The notes beneath the pieces are model-generated. The model was not told the origin of the DNA and made no database searches. It saw only the letters and a program-made list of their open reading frames with translations. 64,000 bases of DNA from Lactococcus fujiensis JCM 16395 (lineage in GTDB: Bacteria; Bacillota; Bacilli; Lactobacillales; Streptococcaceae), in NCBI RefSeq assembly GCF_002441655.1, contig NZ_JXJU01000008.1, forward strand, positions 1 to 64,000. The letters are read 5' to 3'. Below are positions 54,554-63,340 of the stretch, one piece after another. Each line of letters opens with the position of its first letter. Position 1 is the stretch's first letter. A program made the position numbers and the translations under genes.

Positions 54554-55903
54554 ATGACAATTAAAACATCATTCGCGAAAGCAGTAGGTAAGACCTCGGG
54601 TTTTGTGTTGGAAAAATTTTTCAAACGTGGCTCGACATTCCCTGGTAAAATTGCACTAAAATTTGACCCCAAAATATTGAGTCAGCTAACTAAAAACTAT
54701 GAAATAATTGTAATTACCGGAACGAACGGTAAGACTTTGACTACGGCATTAACGGTTGGGATTCTCGAAAAAGCTTGTGGCCCTGTTGTCACCAATCAAA
54801 CTGGTGCCAATATGATTACTGGGATTGTTTCCACTTTTTTGAAAGCACCCAAAGCTAAAGTTGGGCAAAAAAAATATGCCGTTTTGGAAATCGATGAAGC
54901 AAGTTTACCCCGTATCACACAATATTTAAAGCCTTCTTTATTTGTTTTTACAAATATTTTCCGTGATCAGATGGATCGTTATGGTGAAATTTACACCACT
55001 TTTGATTTTATTGTGAAAGGAGCTGCTCAAGCGCCTGAAGCAACGATTTTACTGAATGGTGATAGTCCCCTTTTTAATTCTAAAAAATTGGTTAATCCCG
55101 TCAAATACTACGGCTTCGATCACGAGAGTCATCAACCAAAGCGGGCACATTATAACACCGAAGGCGTGCTTTGTCCAGTTTGTCATCATATTTTAGATTT
55201 CGAAATGAATACGTATGCGAATTTAGGAAATTACATCTGTCAAAATTGTGGCTTTACTCGTCCACAATTAGATTACAAGTTGTCAGAACTGACTGAAATT
55301 ACTAATACTTCTTCCACTTTTGTAATTGATGACCATGCATATAAAATTAATGTGGGTGGACTTTACAACATCTATAATGCACTTGCAGCCGTTTCCGTTG
55401 CAGAATATTACAAGATTCCAACAGAAACAATTAAAGCAGGTTTTGATCAGTCCAAAGCTGTTTTTGGTCGCCAAGAAACTTTCCAAGTCGGTCAAAAATC
55501 AGTGACCATCGTATTAATTAAAAATCCGGTTGGTGCAAATCAAGCGCTTGAAATGATGAAACTGGCGCCATACCCATTCACTCTGTATAGTTTATTAAAC
55601 GCTGATTATGCAGATGGAATTGATACCTCGTGGATTTGGGATGCTGAATTTGAACTGATTAATGAAATGTCAATTGACCACATCTATACCGGTGGTGTAC
55701 GTCATTCAGAAATGGCTCGTCGGTACCGCGTTGCTGGCTTCGATGAAAATAAAGTAACAGAATTAACAAGTTTACCAGAAGTCGTTAAGTCGATTGAGAA
55801 TGATGCCTCAGATCATGTTTATTTATTAGCGACCTACACAGCAATGCTTGAAATTCGTGAGCATTTGGCAGAAAAAGGATACGTGCAAAAAAAATTGAAT
55901 TGA
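54554..55903 (+). CDS. murT: Lipid II isoglutaminyl synthase, MurT subunit
   Basis: A 449-aa Mur-ligase-like protein that with GatD amidates the D-Glu of lipid II. The P-loop is GTNGKTLTT (about residue 56). A four-Cys zinc ribbon (CPVC and CQNC) lies near residues 202-227, typical of MurT. The C-terminal DUF1727 domain follows. It starts an operon-like pair but is followed by a 253-base gap before gatD instead of the usual overlap. Contains GTCAGAACTGAC. Confidence 0.94.
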   Translation: MTIKTSFAKAVGKTSGFVLEKFFKRGSTFPGKIALKFDPKILSQLTKNYEIIVITGTNGKTLTTALTVGILEKACGPVVTNQTGANMITGIVSTFLKAPKAKVGQKKYAVLEIDEASLPRITQYLKPSLFVFTNIFRDQMDRYGEIYTTFDFIVKGAAQAPEATILLNGDSPLFNSKKLVNPVKYYGFDHESHQPKRAHYNTEGVLCPVCHHILDFEMNTYANLGNYICQNCGFTRPQLDYKLSELTEITNTSSTFVIDDHAYKINVGGLYNIYNALAAVSVAEYYKIPTETIKAGFDQSKAVFGRQETFQVGQKSVTIVLIKNPVGANQALEMMKLAPYPFTLYSLLNADYADGIDTSWIWDAEFELINEMSIDHIYTGGVRHSEMARRYRVAGFDENKVTELTSLPEVVKSIENDASDHVYLLATYTAMLEIREHLAEKGYVQKKLN

Positions 55904-56018
55904 CTGTGATGACTAGTAAAAAATCGAATTGCTTTGTTTTTTTAAATGATAAATTCGAGATTCAATAGCCATATCTTTCACATTCTTCTATGTAAATGTC
56001 AATAACAACATGGGCGAA

Positions 56019-56102
56019 ATGGCTTATGCTGATAAAAATGAATATCGGAGTTATTTTTTTAACTTAGTACCATCTCTTCTTAGTGAGCATCATTTTTACT
56101 AA
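56019..56102 (+). pseudogene. Short relic reading frame in the murT-gatD gap
   Basis: A 27-codon frame reads MAYADKNEYRSYFFNLVPSL, then LSEHHFY and TAA; upstream the same frame continues openly with YVNVNNNMGE. No ribosome site. It could be a decayed insertion that separated murT and gatD, but nothing homologous is recognised. Confidence 0.25.
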
Positions 56103-56156
56103 AAAACTTATTCTTATCATTGACAAAAGCCTTATTAATTTAAACAGGACAAAAAA

Positions 56157-56933
56157 ATGACCTATACCTCTCTAAAATCAAATTTAAAAAATCCAAAATA
56201 TAACTTACGAGTCGCACATTTATATGGCGACCTTATGAACACTTATGGTGATAATGGAAACATATTGATGTTAAAATATGTCGGTGAAAAATTAGGAGCC
56301 GAAATGATTTTTGATATTGTTTCCATCGGTGATTCATTCAAATCAGACGACTATAACCTCGTTTTTTGGGGGGGTGGTCAAGACTATGAACAAGGAATTA
56401 TTGCAACTCACCTCTCAGAACTGACCGATGAATTGCGGACCTATATTGAAAATGAAAAGCCAATGTTAGCCATTTGCGGTGGCTATCAAATGCTTGGACA
56501 ATCTTATACTTTGGCAGATGGAAAACAAATCGCATGTACTGGAATTTTAGGACATTATACTGAAAATCCTGGAAATGACCGTATCATAGGTGATGTTGAA
56601 ATCCATAATGATGAATTCGATGAGACCTATTATGGCTTTGAAAACCACGGGGGCCGAACCTATCTTTCGGCTGATGAAAAACCACTTGGGAAAGTCATCT
56701 ACGGGGGAGGAAATAATGGCAACTCTGGCGAAGAAGGCCTAATTTACAAAAATACATTCGCTTCATACTTCCATGGACCTCTGCTTTCGCGTAATGCTAA
56801 ATTAGCTTACCGACTCGTTGTAATTGCCTTGCGGCAGAAATATGGTGATGACATTGACTTACCAGAATTTGTCGATATTATGGCAAAAGAAGAATTAGGC
56901 CAAGCAATTAGCGACATCAAAAGAAAAGCATAA
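56157..56933 (+). CDS. gatD: Lipid II isoglutaminyl synthase, glutaminase subunit GatD
   Basis: A 258-aa class I glutamine amidotransferase that supplies ammonia to MurT. The nucleophile Cys lies in [10 protein letters not shown] (about residue 105) and the catalytic His in [11 protein letters not shown] (about 200). The N-terminal [20 protein letters not shown] is the GatD signature. Ribosome site AGGAC. A TTGACA lies about 35 bases upstream, so it may have its own promoter. Confidence 0.93.
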   Translation: MTYTSLKSNLKNPKYNLRVAHLYGDLMNTYGDNGNILMLKYVGEKLGAEMIFDIVSIGDSFKSDDYNLVFWGGGQDYEQGIIATHLSELTDELRTYIENEKPMLAICGGYQMLGQSYTLADGKQIACTGILGHYTENPGNDRIIGDVEIHNDEFDETYYGFENHGGRTYLSADEKPLGKVIYGGGNNGNSGEEGLIYKNTFASYFHGPLLSRNAKLAYRLVVIALRQKYGDDIDLPEFVDIMAKEELGQAISDIKRKA

Positions 56934-56961
56934 AAAGCTGTCATTAATGACAGCTTTTTAT
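56933..56961. terminator. Bidirectional terminator between gatD and the ABC permease gene
   Basis: Perfect stem AAAAAGCTGTCA / TGACAGCTTTTT with loop TTAA, between converging genes. Confidence 0.9.
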
Positions 56962-59669
56962 TAATCTACTGATTTCAAAGCACCTAGCATATCAACGTTT
57001 TTTAATTTTATATGGACCATAATACTCAACAAAAGTGTCGTAGCAAGTGTAATTAAGGCCGATAAAATCAGATTCGTCATGGTCAAGCCTGGACTAAACA
57101 TGACCATATCCGTTGGCAACATGGTGATAATCACATGGTGTAAATAAGCTCCTAAAGCAAAACCACCAACTATTCCTAGAAAACTTAACAGAATAGTTTC
57201 ACGGTAAATATATAAAGTCACTTCGTGATCATAAAAACCAAGCACTTTAATCGTTGACAACTCCCTAATTCGTTCGGATACATTGATATTGGTCAAATTA
57301 TAAATCACAACAACGGCCAACAATATCGCACAGCCTATCAAAACAAACATGACCGAATTAATACCATACAAAAATGAATTAATCGTTGTTTTCAAGTCAT
57401 TATTCTGTGAAACTGTCAATATTCCATTGTTTTTCATTAATTTCGCTGCGAAATCTTGAACATTTGCATCAGAATTATTTCGGAGCCCAATCAATTGCGC
57501 ATTGCTTTTGAATGATTGATGCAAAGCTTGTTCATAGGCAGCACGATTCATGAAAAGATAGTGGCCCATATACATTTCTGTGATACCAGTAACCTTGATG
57601 GACACTGTTTTGTTATTCTCATCGGCAAGTTTTATCGTATCTCCGACCTTCGCATTTAATAATTTAGCAAATTTTTCAGAAATAACCGCACCATGATTTG
57701 TTAAAGCTAATCCTTTCTTTGTCGTCCGATTTTGCAGGCTAACGAATGAAGAAAAATTGTGTTCATCAGAAGGAACGATGAGTTGAACTGTTTGCTTAGT
57801 TTCGACAGTTCCAACCAAAGTTGAGAATTGTTCAAAGTGAATTCCCAGATGTTTCTTGACTTCTTGTTCACCCATTAATGAATTCACTTTAGCTTGATCA
57901 GCTGCAGTAATATTTTTATCCTGAATGGCTATCATATCATAGTGTAAAATATCATTAAACTGGCGTGAGGACAGACCTGAAATCGAATCTCGAATCCCAA
58001 ATCCCATCACAAGTAAGGCTGTACAGCCCGCGATTCCCACTATTGTCATTAACATCCGTTTTTTGTAACGAAAAAGATTTCGAGCTGTAACTTTATACGT
58101 GAAACTCATCCGCCGCCAAATAAAGTTCACCCGTTCAAGTAAAATGCGAGAACCTGCTTTAGGGGCTTTAGCGACAAATAAGTCCGAAGGTTGACTTCGT
58201 AAAACTTCTTTTGACGTAAGATAGGCTGGAAAAACAGTACATAGTATCGAGATGGCAAATGCGACTACCGTCCATTGCCATGAAAAAGTTAAAGCCAAAT
58301 CAGTAAACGTTGAAGATGCAGTATAGGCTTTAAAAACAACAAGCGGTAAAACCCAATGGCCTAAGACAGTTCCGACGGTTGCTCCTGCAAATGCCGATAC
58401 AAAACCGTAAACCATGAATTTTTTGCGAATTTGTCTGTTCGTATAGCCAAGTGCCTTGAGTAATCCCAAATTTGAACGTTCTTCTTCAACAAAACGAGTC
58501 ATAGTTGTTAAGCTCACTAAAGCTGCAATTGCAAATAAAACAACAGGGAAAATGTTTGACAGGGTGTCAATTCGAGTTGAGTTATCGATAAATATTTGAT
58601 AACCGGGATCAGCACTATTTCGATCTGACACCGTATAAACCGGTGCAGTCAATTGATTTAATTCCTTCCGTTGCAAATTAACTTTTTCTTGAGCTATTTG
58701 AATTTGTGACCGACCATCGTCTATTTTTTTCTGAAAAGTGTCCAGAATATGAATTTGAGTTGGATCGACAGCTAATCCTGCCGCTTGTGCTTGCTTCAAC
58801 TGAGCCTTTTGTAAATTCAATTCATTTTGTTGCTGATTTAGAGAAACGTTTTTTTGATTTAGTTCATTTTGTGCCTGTGCTAATTTTTGCTCAGGTCCTT
58901 TTTTCAGCGCCGCTAACCTTTTTTCAGGTTGACTCTTGAGCAAATCTTGCATTGCAATCTGATAAGCTGTTACCTTGTCTTTGTAGGTTTGATTATACGG
59001 AGATAGGTTCACCAATGAACCATAAGAAATTCGAGCAATCATCTTAACATTTGAACGAAACGCGGAAGCAGTCGTTACCCCATAACCATTCAATTGCCCA
59101 GTTCCGATTGTCGTCTGACCAAAGGAATTTTTGTCTACGTACTCACTCGATTTTACAAATCCAACAATTTTAAATGTGTGATTCTTGAGAATTGAAGACT
59201 CATGATCTGTATTTTCGTTCAAATTAACGGTCTGACTAATTTTATATTTGTCCTTCAGTAGATAATCTAAAGCAATTTCATTAGATTGACTGGGCATTTT
59301 CCCAGAAATCAATTGGTAAGTTGATAAAACTTTCGGTGTATTGAACAAACGAATTGCTGTTTCTGAGTTTCCAAGGGGAACATCCTGAAAATAGCCAAAC
59401 TCGACTTTCTTAATTCCATTAGCTGATTCAATTAATTTTTGGTCAGATTCGTCTAATCCAAGATTTGACACCACGGTTAAATCAGCCAGTTGATGTGTTT
59501 GATAAAATCGATTCGCTGTTTCCCGCATATCTGGTCCTGAAACTTTCAATCCGATAAATGCGAACACGCCAAGTGCCATTAAAGAAAAGATAGAGAGAAA
59601 ACGGCCGATTGAACTCGTAATCGATTTTCTGATGTCCTTATTCAGTTTTTTGGGAGGTCTTTTTTTCAT
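56961..59669 (-). CDS. FtsX/MacB-type ABC transporter permease (large, with coiled coil)
   Basis: A 902-aa permease with an N-terminal helix (about 22-44), an extracytoplasmic region with a Gln-rich coiled coil (LNQKNVSLNQQQNELNLQKA, about 275-345), a central block of FtsX helices, a second extracytoplasmic domain and a terminal FtsX block. Two FtsX domains in one polypeptide fit the lactic-acid-bacterial transporters linked to cell-wall or peptide stress. It lies eight bases after the ATPase gene. The start GTG-ATG was resolved to the ATG at 59669. Confidence 0.88.
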   Translation of the reverse strand: MKKRPPKKLNKDIRKSITSSIGRFLSIFSLMALGVFAFIGLKVSGPDMRETANRFYQTHQLADLTVVSNLGLDESDQKLIESANGIKKVEFGYFQDVPLGNSETAIRLFNTPKVLSTYQLISGKMPSQSNEIALDYLLKDKYKISQTVNLNENTDHESSILKNHTFKIVGFVKSSEYVDKNSFGQTTIGTGQLNGYGVTTASAFRSNVKMIARISYGSLVNLSPYNQTYKDKVTAYQIAMQDLLKSQPEKRLAALKKGPEQKLAQAQNELNQKNVSLNQQQNELNLQKAQLKQAQAAGLAVDPTQIHILDTFQKKIDDGRSQIQIAQEKVNLQRKELNQLTAPVYTVSDRNSADPGYQIFIDNSTRIDTLSNIFPVVLFAIAALVSLTTMTRFVEEERSNLGLLKALGYTNRQIRKKFMVYGFVSAFAGATVGTVLGHWVLPLVVFKAYTASSTFTDLALTFSWQWTVVAFAISILCTVFPAYLTSKEVLRSQPSDLFVAKAPKAGSRILLERVNFIWRRMSFTYKVTARNLFRYKKRMLMTIVGIAGCTALLVMGFGIRDSISGLSSRQFNDILHYDMIAIQDKNITAADQAKVNSLMGEQEVKKHLGIHFEQFSTLVGTVETKQTVQLIVPSDEHNFSSFVSLQNRTTKKGLALTNHGAVISEKFAKLLNAKVGDTIKLADENNKTVSIKVTGITEMYMGHYLFMNRAAYEQALHQSFKSNAQLIGLRNNSDANVQDFAAKLMKNNGILTVSQNNDLKTTINSFLYGINSVMFVLIGCAILLAVVVIYNLTNINVSERIRELSTIKVLGFYDHEVTLYIYRETILLSFLGIVGGFALGAYLHHVIITMLPTDMVMFSPGLTMTNLILSALITLATTLLLSIMVHIKLKNVDMLGALKSVD

Positions 59670-59677
59670 CACTCACC

Positions 59678-60379
59678 TTACCATTCTATATCATCAATGT
59701 CTTTCGGTGAATCATTTCGCCAGCTTTTACTGATCGAACCATCATGCATCATAATAACACGGTCAGCAATCTCGCTAATGGCAGCATTATGTGTCACAAT
59801 TATGACCGTTGTTTGATGAATACGTGACATCTCTTGCAAAATCTTCAAAACTTGTTTACCCGTTTGGTAATCCAATGCGCCTGTTGGTTCATCACATAAT
59901 AAAATTTTAGGATTTTTAGCCACTGCGCGTGCAATTGCAACCCGTTGTTGTTCACCGCCAGATAATTGTGATGGAAAGTTATCAAGGCGATGTGATAATC
60001 CCACGTTATCTAAAACCTCGCTTGCGTCAAGTGCGTCCTTAACAATTTCAGAAGCCAATTCAACATTCTCAAGGGAAGTCAAATTATTAATTAAATTATA
60101 AAATTGGAATACAAAACCAACATCATTCCTTCTGTAAGTAATTAATTCTTTTTCGGTAAATTGGGCAATGTCAACACCATCGATGATCACCGCCCCCTCG
60201 TCACAAGAATCCATCCCTCCCAAAATATTTAGAACAGTTGATTTTCCGGCGCCAGATGAACCCAGAATGACAGCCAATTCACCTTCTTCAATTGAAAAAT
60301 TGACTAAATTATTTGCTGAAATGATTTGATCGCCTGTCTTATAGCGCTTAGATTCATTTTTTACTTCAATAAAACTCAT
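59678..60379 (-). CDS. ABC transporter ATPase (MacB/LolD-like)
   Basis: A 233-aa ATPase. Walker [11 protein letters not shown]-loop FVFQFYNL, signature LSGGEQQR, Walker [13 protein letters not shown], switch His VTHNAAI. It pairs with the FtsX-type permease. Its promoter is TGC-TATAAT (hexamer 60414-60419) and a cre-like site lies just downstream of the predicted start point. Confidence 0.92.
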   Translation of the reverse strand: MSFIEVKNESKRYKTGDQIISANNLVNFSIEEGELAVILGSSGAGKSTVLNILGGMDSCDEGAVIIDGVDIAQFTEKELITYRRNDVGFVFQFYNLINNLTSLENVELASEIVKDALDASEVLDNVGLSHRLDNFPSQLSGGEQQRVAIARAVAKNPKILLCDEPTGALDYQTGKQVLKILQEMSRIHQTTVIIVTHNAAISEIADRVIMMHDGSISKSWRNDSPKDIDDIEW

Positions 60380-60397
60380 TGTTTACCTCATTTTCAT

Positions 60398-60411
60398 TGT
60401 AAGCGTTACTA
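60398..60411. promoter_or_regulatory. cre-like site at the ABC ATPase promoter
   Basis: TGTAAGCGTTACTA matches the catabolite-responsive element WGWAARCGYTWWCW at 12 of 14 positions. It overlaps the predicted transcription start, a position where CcpA binding represses. Match is imperfect, so assignment is tentative. Confidence 0.4.
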
Positions 60412-60584
60412 TTATTATAGCATAATTTGTGAATGAAAAAACGAGGGAAATGGTTAATCTACAGTCAATAGCAAAGTAAGCATTGATTTTACTTGCCTTA
60501 GGATTTAAATGTTATCTCCAAAGTTTCATCAGAAAACCATAGAAATTTAATAGGAGATTTATTTATGACCTACAAATAGATGAA

Positions 60585-60621
60585 ATAAAAAAACCGATTT
60601 AAGACGCGTCTTAAATCAGTT
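60585..60621 (-). terminator. Terminator after the Rpf-like gene, 22-bp perfect palindrome
   Basis: GATTTAAGACGCGTCTTAAATC (60596-60617) is a perfect palindrome and is followed by GGTTTTTTTA on the minus strand. The gap 60380-60691 around it holds no gene; an AGGAG followed by a four-codon ORF at 60565 is not credible. Confidence 0.8.
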
Positions 60622-60691
60622 CAAAAAGTTTTTTGAAAAGTCTGAGTTCCAAAGTTCAGGTTTAATGGAAAATGACAGACAATTTCTGGCA

Positions 60692-61537
60692 TTACCAACC
60701 CCCACTTTTTGGAACATTTCCCCAGTCGCCACCGAAATAATCACGGACGAGGGTATCTGCAAGGAGGTTCTGATGGGCTACAGAAAAATCTGTAGGACTT
60801 GTACCTGTAACGTTACATAAGGCCAACCATGTACTCTTTGCAAAGCCATAGCCACCAATGTAGTTTAAGTTTAAAGAAAGGTTAACGTTCATGTTACCGC
60901 CTTGCTCAATCATATTTCTCAATGCACGAGCCTCGTCTATGGAAGAGTACCCGGTGAATTTAAGACCGTATGTATTGTTGGCTTTGGCGGCAGCTTCTTG
61001 TGCTGCAGCTTTTTCCGAAGCGATTTTTGCTGCTTGAGCTGCGGCAGCTTCTTGTTTAGCAGCTTCTGCTGCGGCTTTTTTTGCTGCCTCGGCAGCTTGC
61101 GCTGCTTTTTCGTTAGCTTTTATCACCGCTTGAATCCGACCCGTAAAGGTTGATTTATGTGCTACTTCTGAAGAAGGCAATGCGCCAACTGCAGTTTCAG
61201 CAAGACTGATATCGGCAGCAGTACGTGTTTTTTCGGCACGATCAACTGCTGCTGTAGCTTTATCGTAAGCTGTGATAAATTGATTCAAATGCAATAAACT
61301 TGCTTCAACTGGTTCATGATAGCTCGTTCCCTCTAATTGAGAGACTTCTTTAGTGATTTTATTAATTAATTCTGACGAGCGTGATTGATATGCTTCGGTG
61401 AATTGGATATTAATAGTATCATAAAGGCGAGATTGAGTTGCAGTTGCTGTGTCCGCTTGAGCAATAGGGGCTGAGAATAAGGTCATCCCTATTAATGCTG
61501 AAGCGGCGACTGAGGTAAGTTTTGATTTAAATTTCAA
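60692..61537 (-). CDS. Secreted Rpf/Apf-like cell-wall protein with transglycosylase-like C-terminus
   Basis: A 281-aa exported protein: signal peptide (residues 1-28, cleaved after AQA), a helical region, an Ala/Lys/Glu coiled coil (about 145-200, rich in AAAQAAK repeats), and a C-terminal domain with MIEQGGNMN then NYIGGYGFAKSTW, resembling the Rpf/transglycosylase-like or aggregation-promoting-factor domain. The Glu in IEQGG is the candidate catalytic residue. The start is TTG without a visible ribosome site. Confidence 0.75.
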   Translation of the reverse strand: MKFKSKLTSVAASALIGMTLFSAPIAQADTATATQSRLYDTINIQFTEAYQSRSSELINKITKEVSQLEGTSYHEPVEASLLHLNQFITAYDKATAAVDRAEKTRTAADISLAETAVGALPSSEVAHKSTFTGRIQAVIKANEKAAQAAEAAKKAAAEAAKQEAAAAQAAKIASEKAAAQEAAAKANNTYGLKFTGYSSIDEARALRNMIEQGGNMNVNLSLNLNYIGGYGFAKSTWLALCNVTGTSPTDFSVAHQNLLADTLVRDYFGGDWGNVPKSGGW

Positions 61538-61720
61538 AAAATAATTCTTTTATTTTCGTCTCTGGCAAACATGGCGTGCAATGAATTTGATATTTATGAG
61601 CAAATCCAATGGCGTTTCACGTAAGGTCATCAAGATTACTTGCCGTACTTCATATAAGAACCTGAACTTTGAGTACGGGTTAAACGAAAGGGTGTAAGGC
61701 GATCTCCGTTTACTGCGCCT
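61538..61720 (-). promoter_or_regulatory. Long structured 5' leader of the Rpf-like gene
   Basis: A TGT-TATACT extended -10 (hexamer 61727-61732) predicts about 183 nt of leader. Helices on the minus strand: GGCG / CGCC at the 5' end, CCGTACT / AGTACGG, CAAG-taat-CTTG, and a long terminal stem CATTGGATTTG / CAAATTCATTG (61579-61612). The conserved 3' core of the c-di-AMP riboswitch (CAGCTAAC) is absent. No known riboswitch could be assigned; the leader may control translation of the TTG start. Confidence 0.5.
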
Positions 61721-61807
61721 CATAATAGTATAACAGAAAAAACATTTATTTTGCTAAAATATACTCAAAATTCCGCTTACATTTCCAATATATCTTTATT
61801 ATTTCAT

Positions 61808-61821
61808 TGTAAGCGTTTATC
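61808..61821. promoter_or_regulatory. cre-like site upstream of the Rpf-like gene
   Basis: TGTAAGCGTTTATC matches WGWAARCGYTWWCW at 12 of 14 positions. It lies about 80 bases upstream of the predicted Rpf-like promoter and shares TGTAAGCGTT with the site at 60398. Confidence 0.4.
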
Positions 61822-61914
61822 ATTCTTGTGTTTTTTTCGATTCTAGCAAAGCAGCATTTATCATTACTTGTGTTTCGTTTTCGTTTCATTTCCATGTCTA
61901 AAAACAAGAAAAAC

Positions 61915-61944
61915 AAAAAAGTGAGAAAATAACCTCACTTTTTG
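61915..61944 (-). terminator. Terminator after nadE
   Basis: Perfect stem AAAAAGTGAG / CTCACTTTTT with an 8-base loop. Confidence 0.85.
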
Positions 61945-61952
61945 TAAATTTC

Positions 61953-62777
61953 TTATTTCCAAAAATCATCAAAAATGGTAATTGGTAAATGACGTTTGTG
62001 TTCCGTTTTCAAATACCAACCTTCAATTTTCTCCTTTGCCTCATCCGAAATTTTCTTACCTTCTGTATAATTGTCAATATCCTGATAGGTTACACCCAAT
62101 GCAACTTCATCTGCAAGTCCTGGTTTGCCATCTTCCAAATCGGCAGTGGGAATTTTTTCATAAATTACTGAATCAGCACCTAATTCAGCAAGTAACATTT
62201 TTCCTTGGTGTTTATTTAATCGGAAAATTGGAACCAAATCTGCTCCGCCATCTCCGAATTTAGTAAAGAATCCTGTAATATTTTCCGCAGCATGGTCTGT
62301 TCCCAAAACAGCCCCCTTTGTATCGCCAGCAACTGCATATTGTGTAATCATACGTTGACGTGCTTTAATATTACCTTTGTTAAAATCAGAAACGACAACA
62401 CCAGCATCTTCTAGTGCGGCAACTTGACCATCAACTGCAGCTTTTATATTTACAACTAAACTTTGATCAGGATGAATAAATTTCAAAGCGCGCTGCGCAT
62501 CTTCTTCATCCGCTTGAACACCATAGGGCAAACGAATGGCGATAAATTGATAATTTGAGTCGCCAGTTTCTTCACGCATTTCTTCAATTGCAAGTTGGGC
62601 CAACCGACCAACCAAACTTGAATCTTGTCCACCTGATATACCCAATACATAGGATTTAATAAAAGGATATTTTTTTAGGTAGGATTTCAAGAAATCAATT
62701 GATTTTCGTATTTCTTCTTTGGCATCAATCTCTGGTAAAACACCTAGTTCTTCAATAATTTTATCTTGTAAAGTCAT
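61953..62777 (-). CDS. nadE: NH3-dependent NAD+ synthetase
   Basis: A 274-aa enzyme that amidates deamido-NAD with ammonia and ATP. The P-loop is [33 protein letters not shown] and [13 protein letters not shown] are family signatures. No glutaminase domain, so ammonia-dependent. Start 62777 has an AGGAG site within the end of the acetyltransferase gene, giving a 17-base overlap. Last gene of pncB-GNAT-nadE, the NAD salvage route from nicotinate. Confidence 0.94.
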   Translation of the reverse strand: MTLQDKIIEELGVLPEIDAKEEIRKSIDFLKSYLKKYPFIKSYVLGISGGQDSSLVGRLAQLAIEEMREETGDSNYQFIAIRLPYGVQADEEDAQRALKFIHPDQSLVVNIKAAVDGQVAALEDAGVVVSDFNKGNIKARQRMITQYAVAGDTKGAVLGTDHAAENITGFFTKFGDGGADLVPIFRLNKHQGKMLLAELGADSVIYEKIPTADLEDGKPGLADEVALGVTYQDIDNYTEGKKISDEAKEKIEGWYLKTEHKRHLPITIFDDFWK

Positions 62778-63282
62778 GATTTTCTCCTTCATCCATATCA
62801 TCAAAAATTTTACTCATGTAGAATTCATCAACAAATTCACCATCAATAAACATAGAGCGTCGTCTTAGCCCCTCAATTTCAAAACCATTTTTACGGTAGA
62901 GCGCAATCGCACGTGTATTGTCAGTTCTTACGGTCAATTCTAGCCTTTGAACTTCTTTTTCAATTGCCCATTGATTTAATTCCAAGAAGAGTTCGTGCCC
63001 AATTCCTTGGTGTTGATAGTCTTGAAGAATACCAACGACAATGTATGCCGTTTTTCTAATTCTTCGATATCCCCCACAAACTGCTGATAGAAAGCCAACT
63101 AATTTCCCGTTTTCTACTGCTGTATAAGCAAAATCCATGCGAGCAATGTTCCCAACAGCTTTCCCGATTTCATATTTTCGTTCATCTGGCTCTAACATCA
63201 TGAATTTTGTTTCCTGATCAAGTTGTTTTTGGAGATTCCAAAAGGCCTCCGTATCTCCAATATCTAATCTTCTAATTTGCAT
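62761..63282 (-). CDS. GNAT-family N-acetyltransferase
   Basis: A 173-aa acetyltransferase. The acetyl-CoA loop reads [11 protein letters not shown], followed by [20 protein letters not shown], the classic GNAT C-terminal motif. It resembles RimI/PhnO-like or spermidine-type acetyltransferases; the substrate is unknown. It lies between pncB and nadE on the same strand, overlapping nadE, but such hitchhiking does not prove a role in NAD metabolism. Confidence 0.88.
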   Translation of the reverse strand: MQIRRLDIGDTEAFWNLQKQLDQETKFMMLEPDERKYEIGKAVGNIARMDFAYTAVENGKLVGFLSAVCGGYRRIRKTAYIVVGILQDYQHQGIGHELFLELNQWAIEKEVQRLELTVRTDNTRAIALYRKNGFEIEGLRRRSMFIDGEFVDEFYMSKIFDDMDEGENHDFTR

Positions 63283-63340
63283 AAATTTTTATTACAAAGC
63301 GAGCAACTACGAGAAAAAAGCTGCTTGCAATTGCCTTTCT

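Noticed and set aside
60541-60585. AGGAG followed by a short ATG ORF
   Set aside because: The ORF has only four codons before a stop; likely chance.
60902-61153. 83-codon Cys/Phe-rich plus-strand ORF
   Set aside because: It is the antisense shadow of the Ala-rich coiled coil of the secreted protein.
61538-61720. c-di-AMP (ydaO) riboswitch
   Set aside because: Only a loose likeness in the 5' half; the conserved CAGCTAAC segment near the 3' end is missing.
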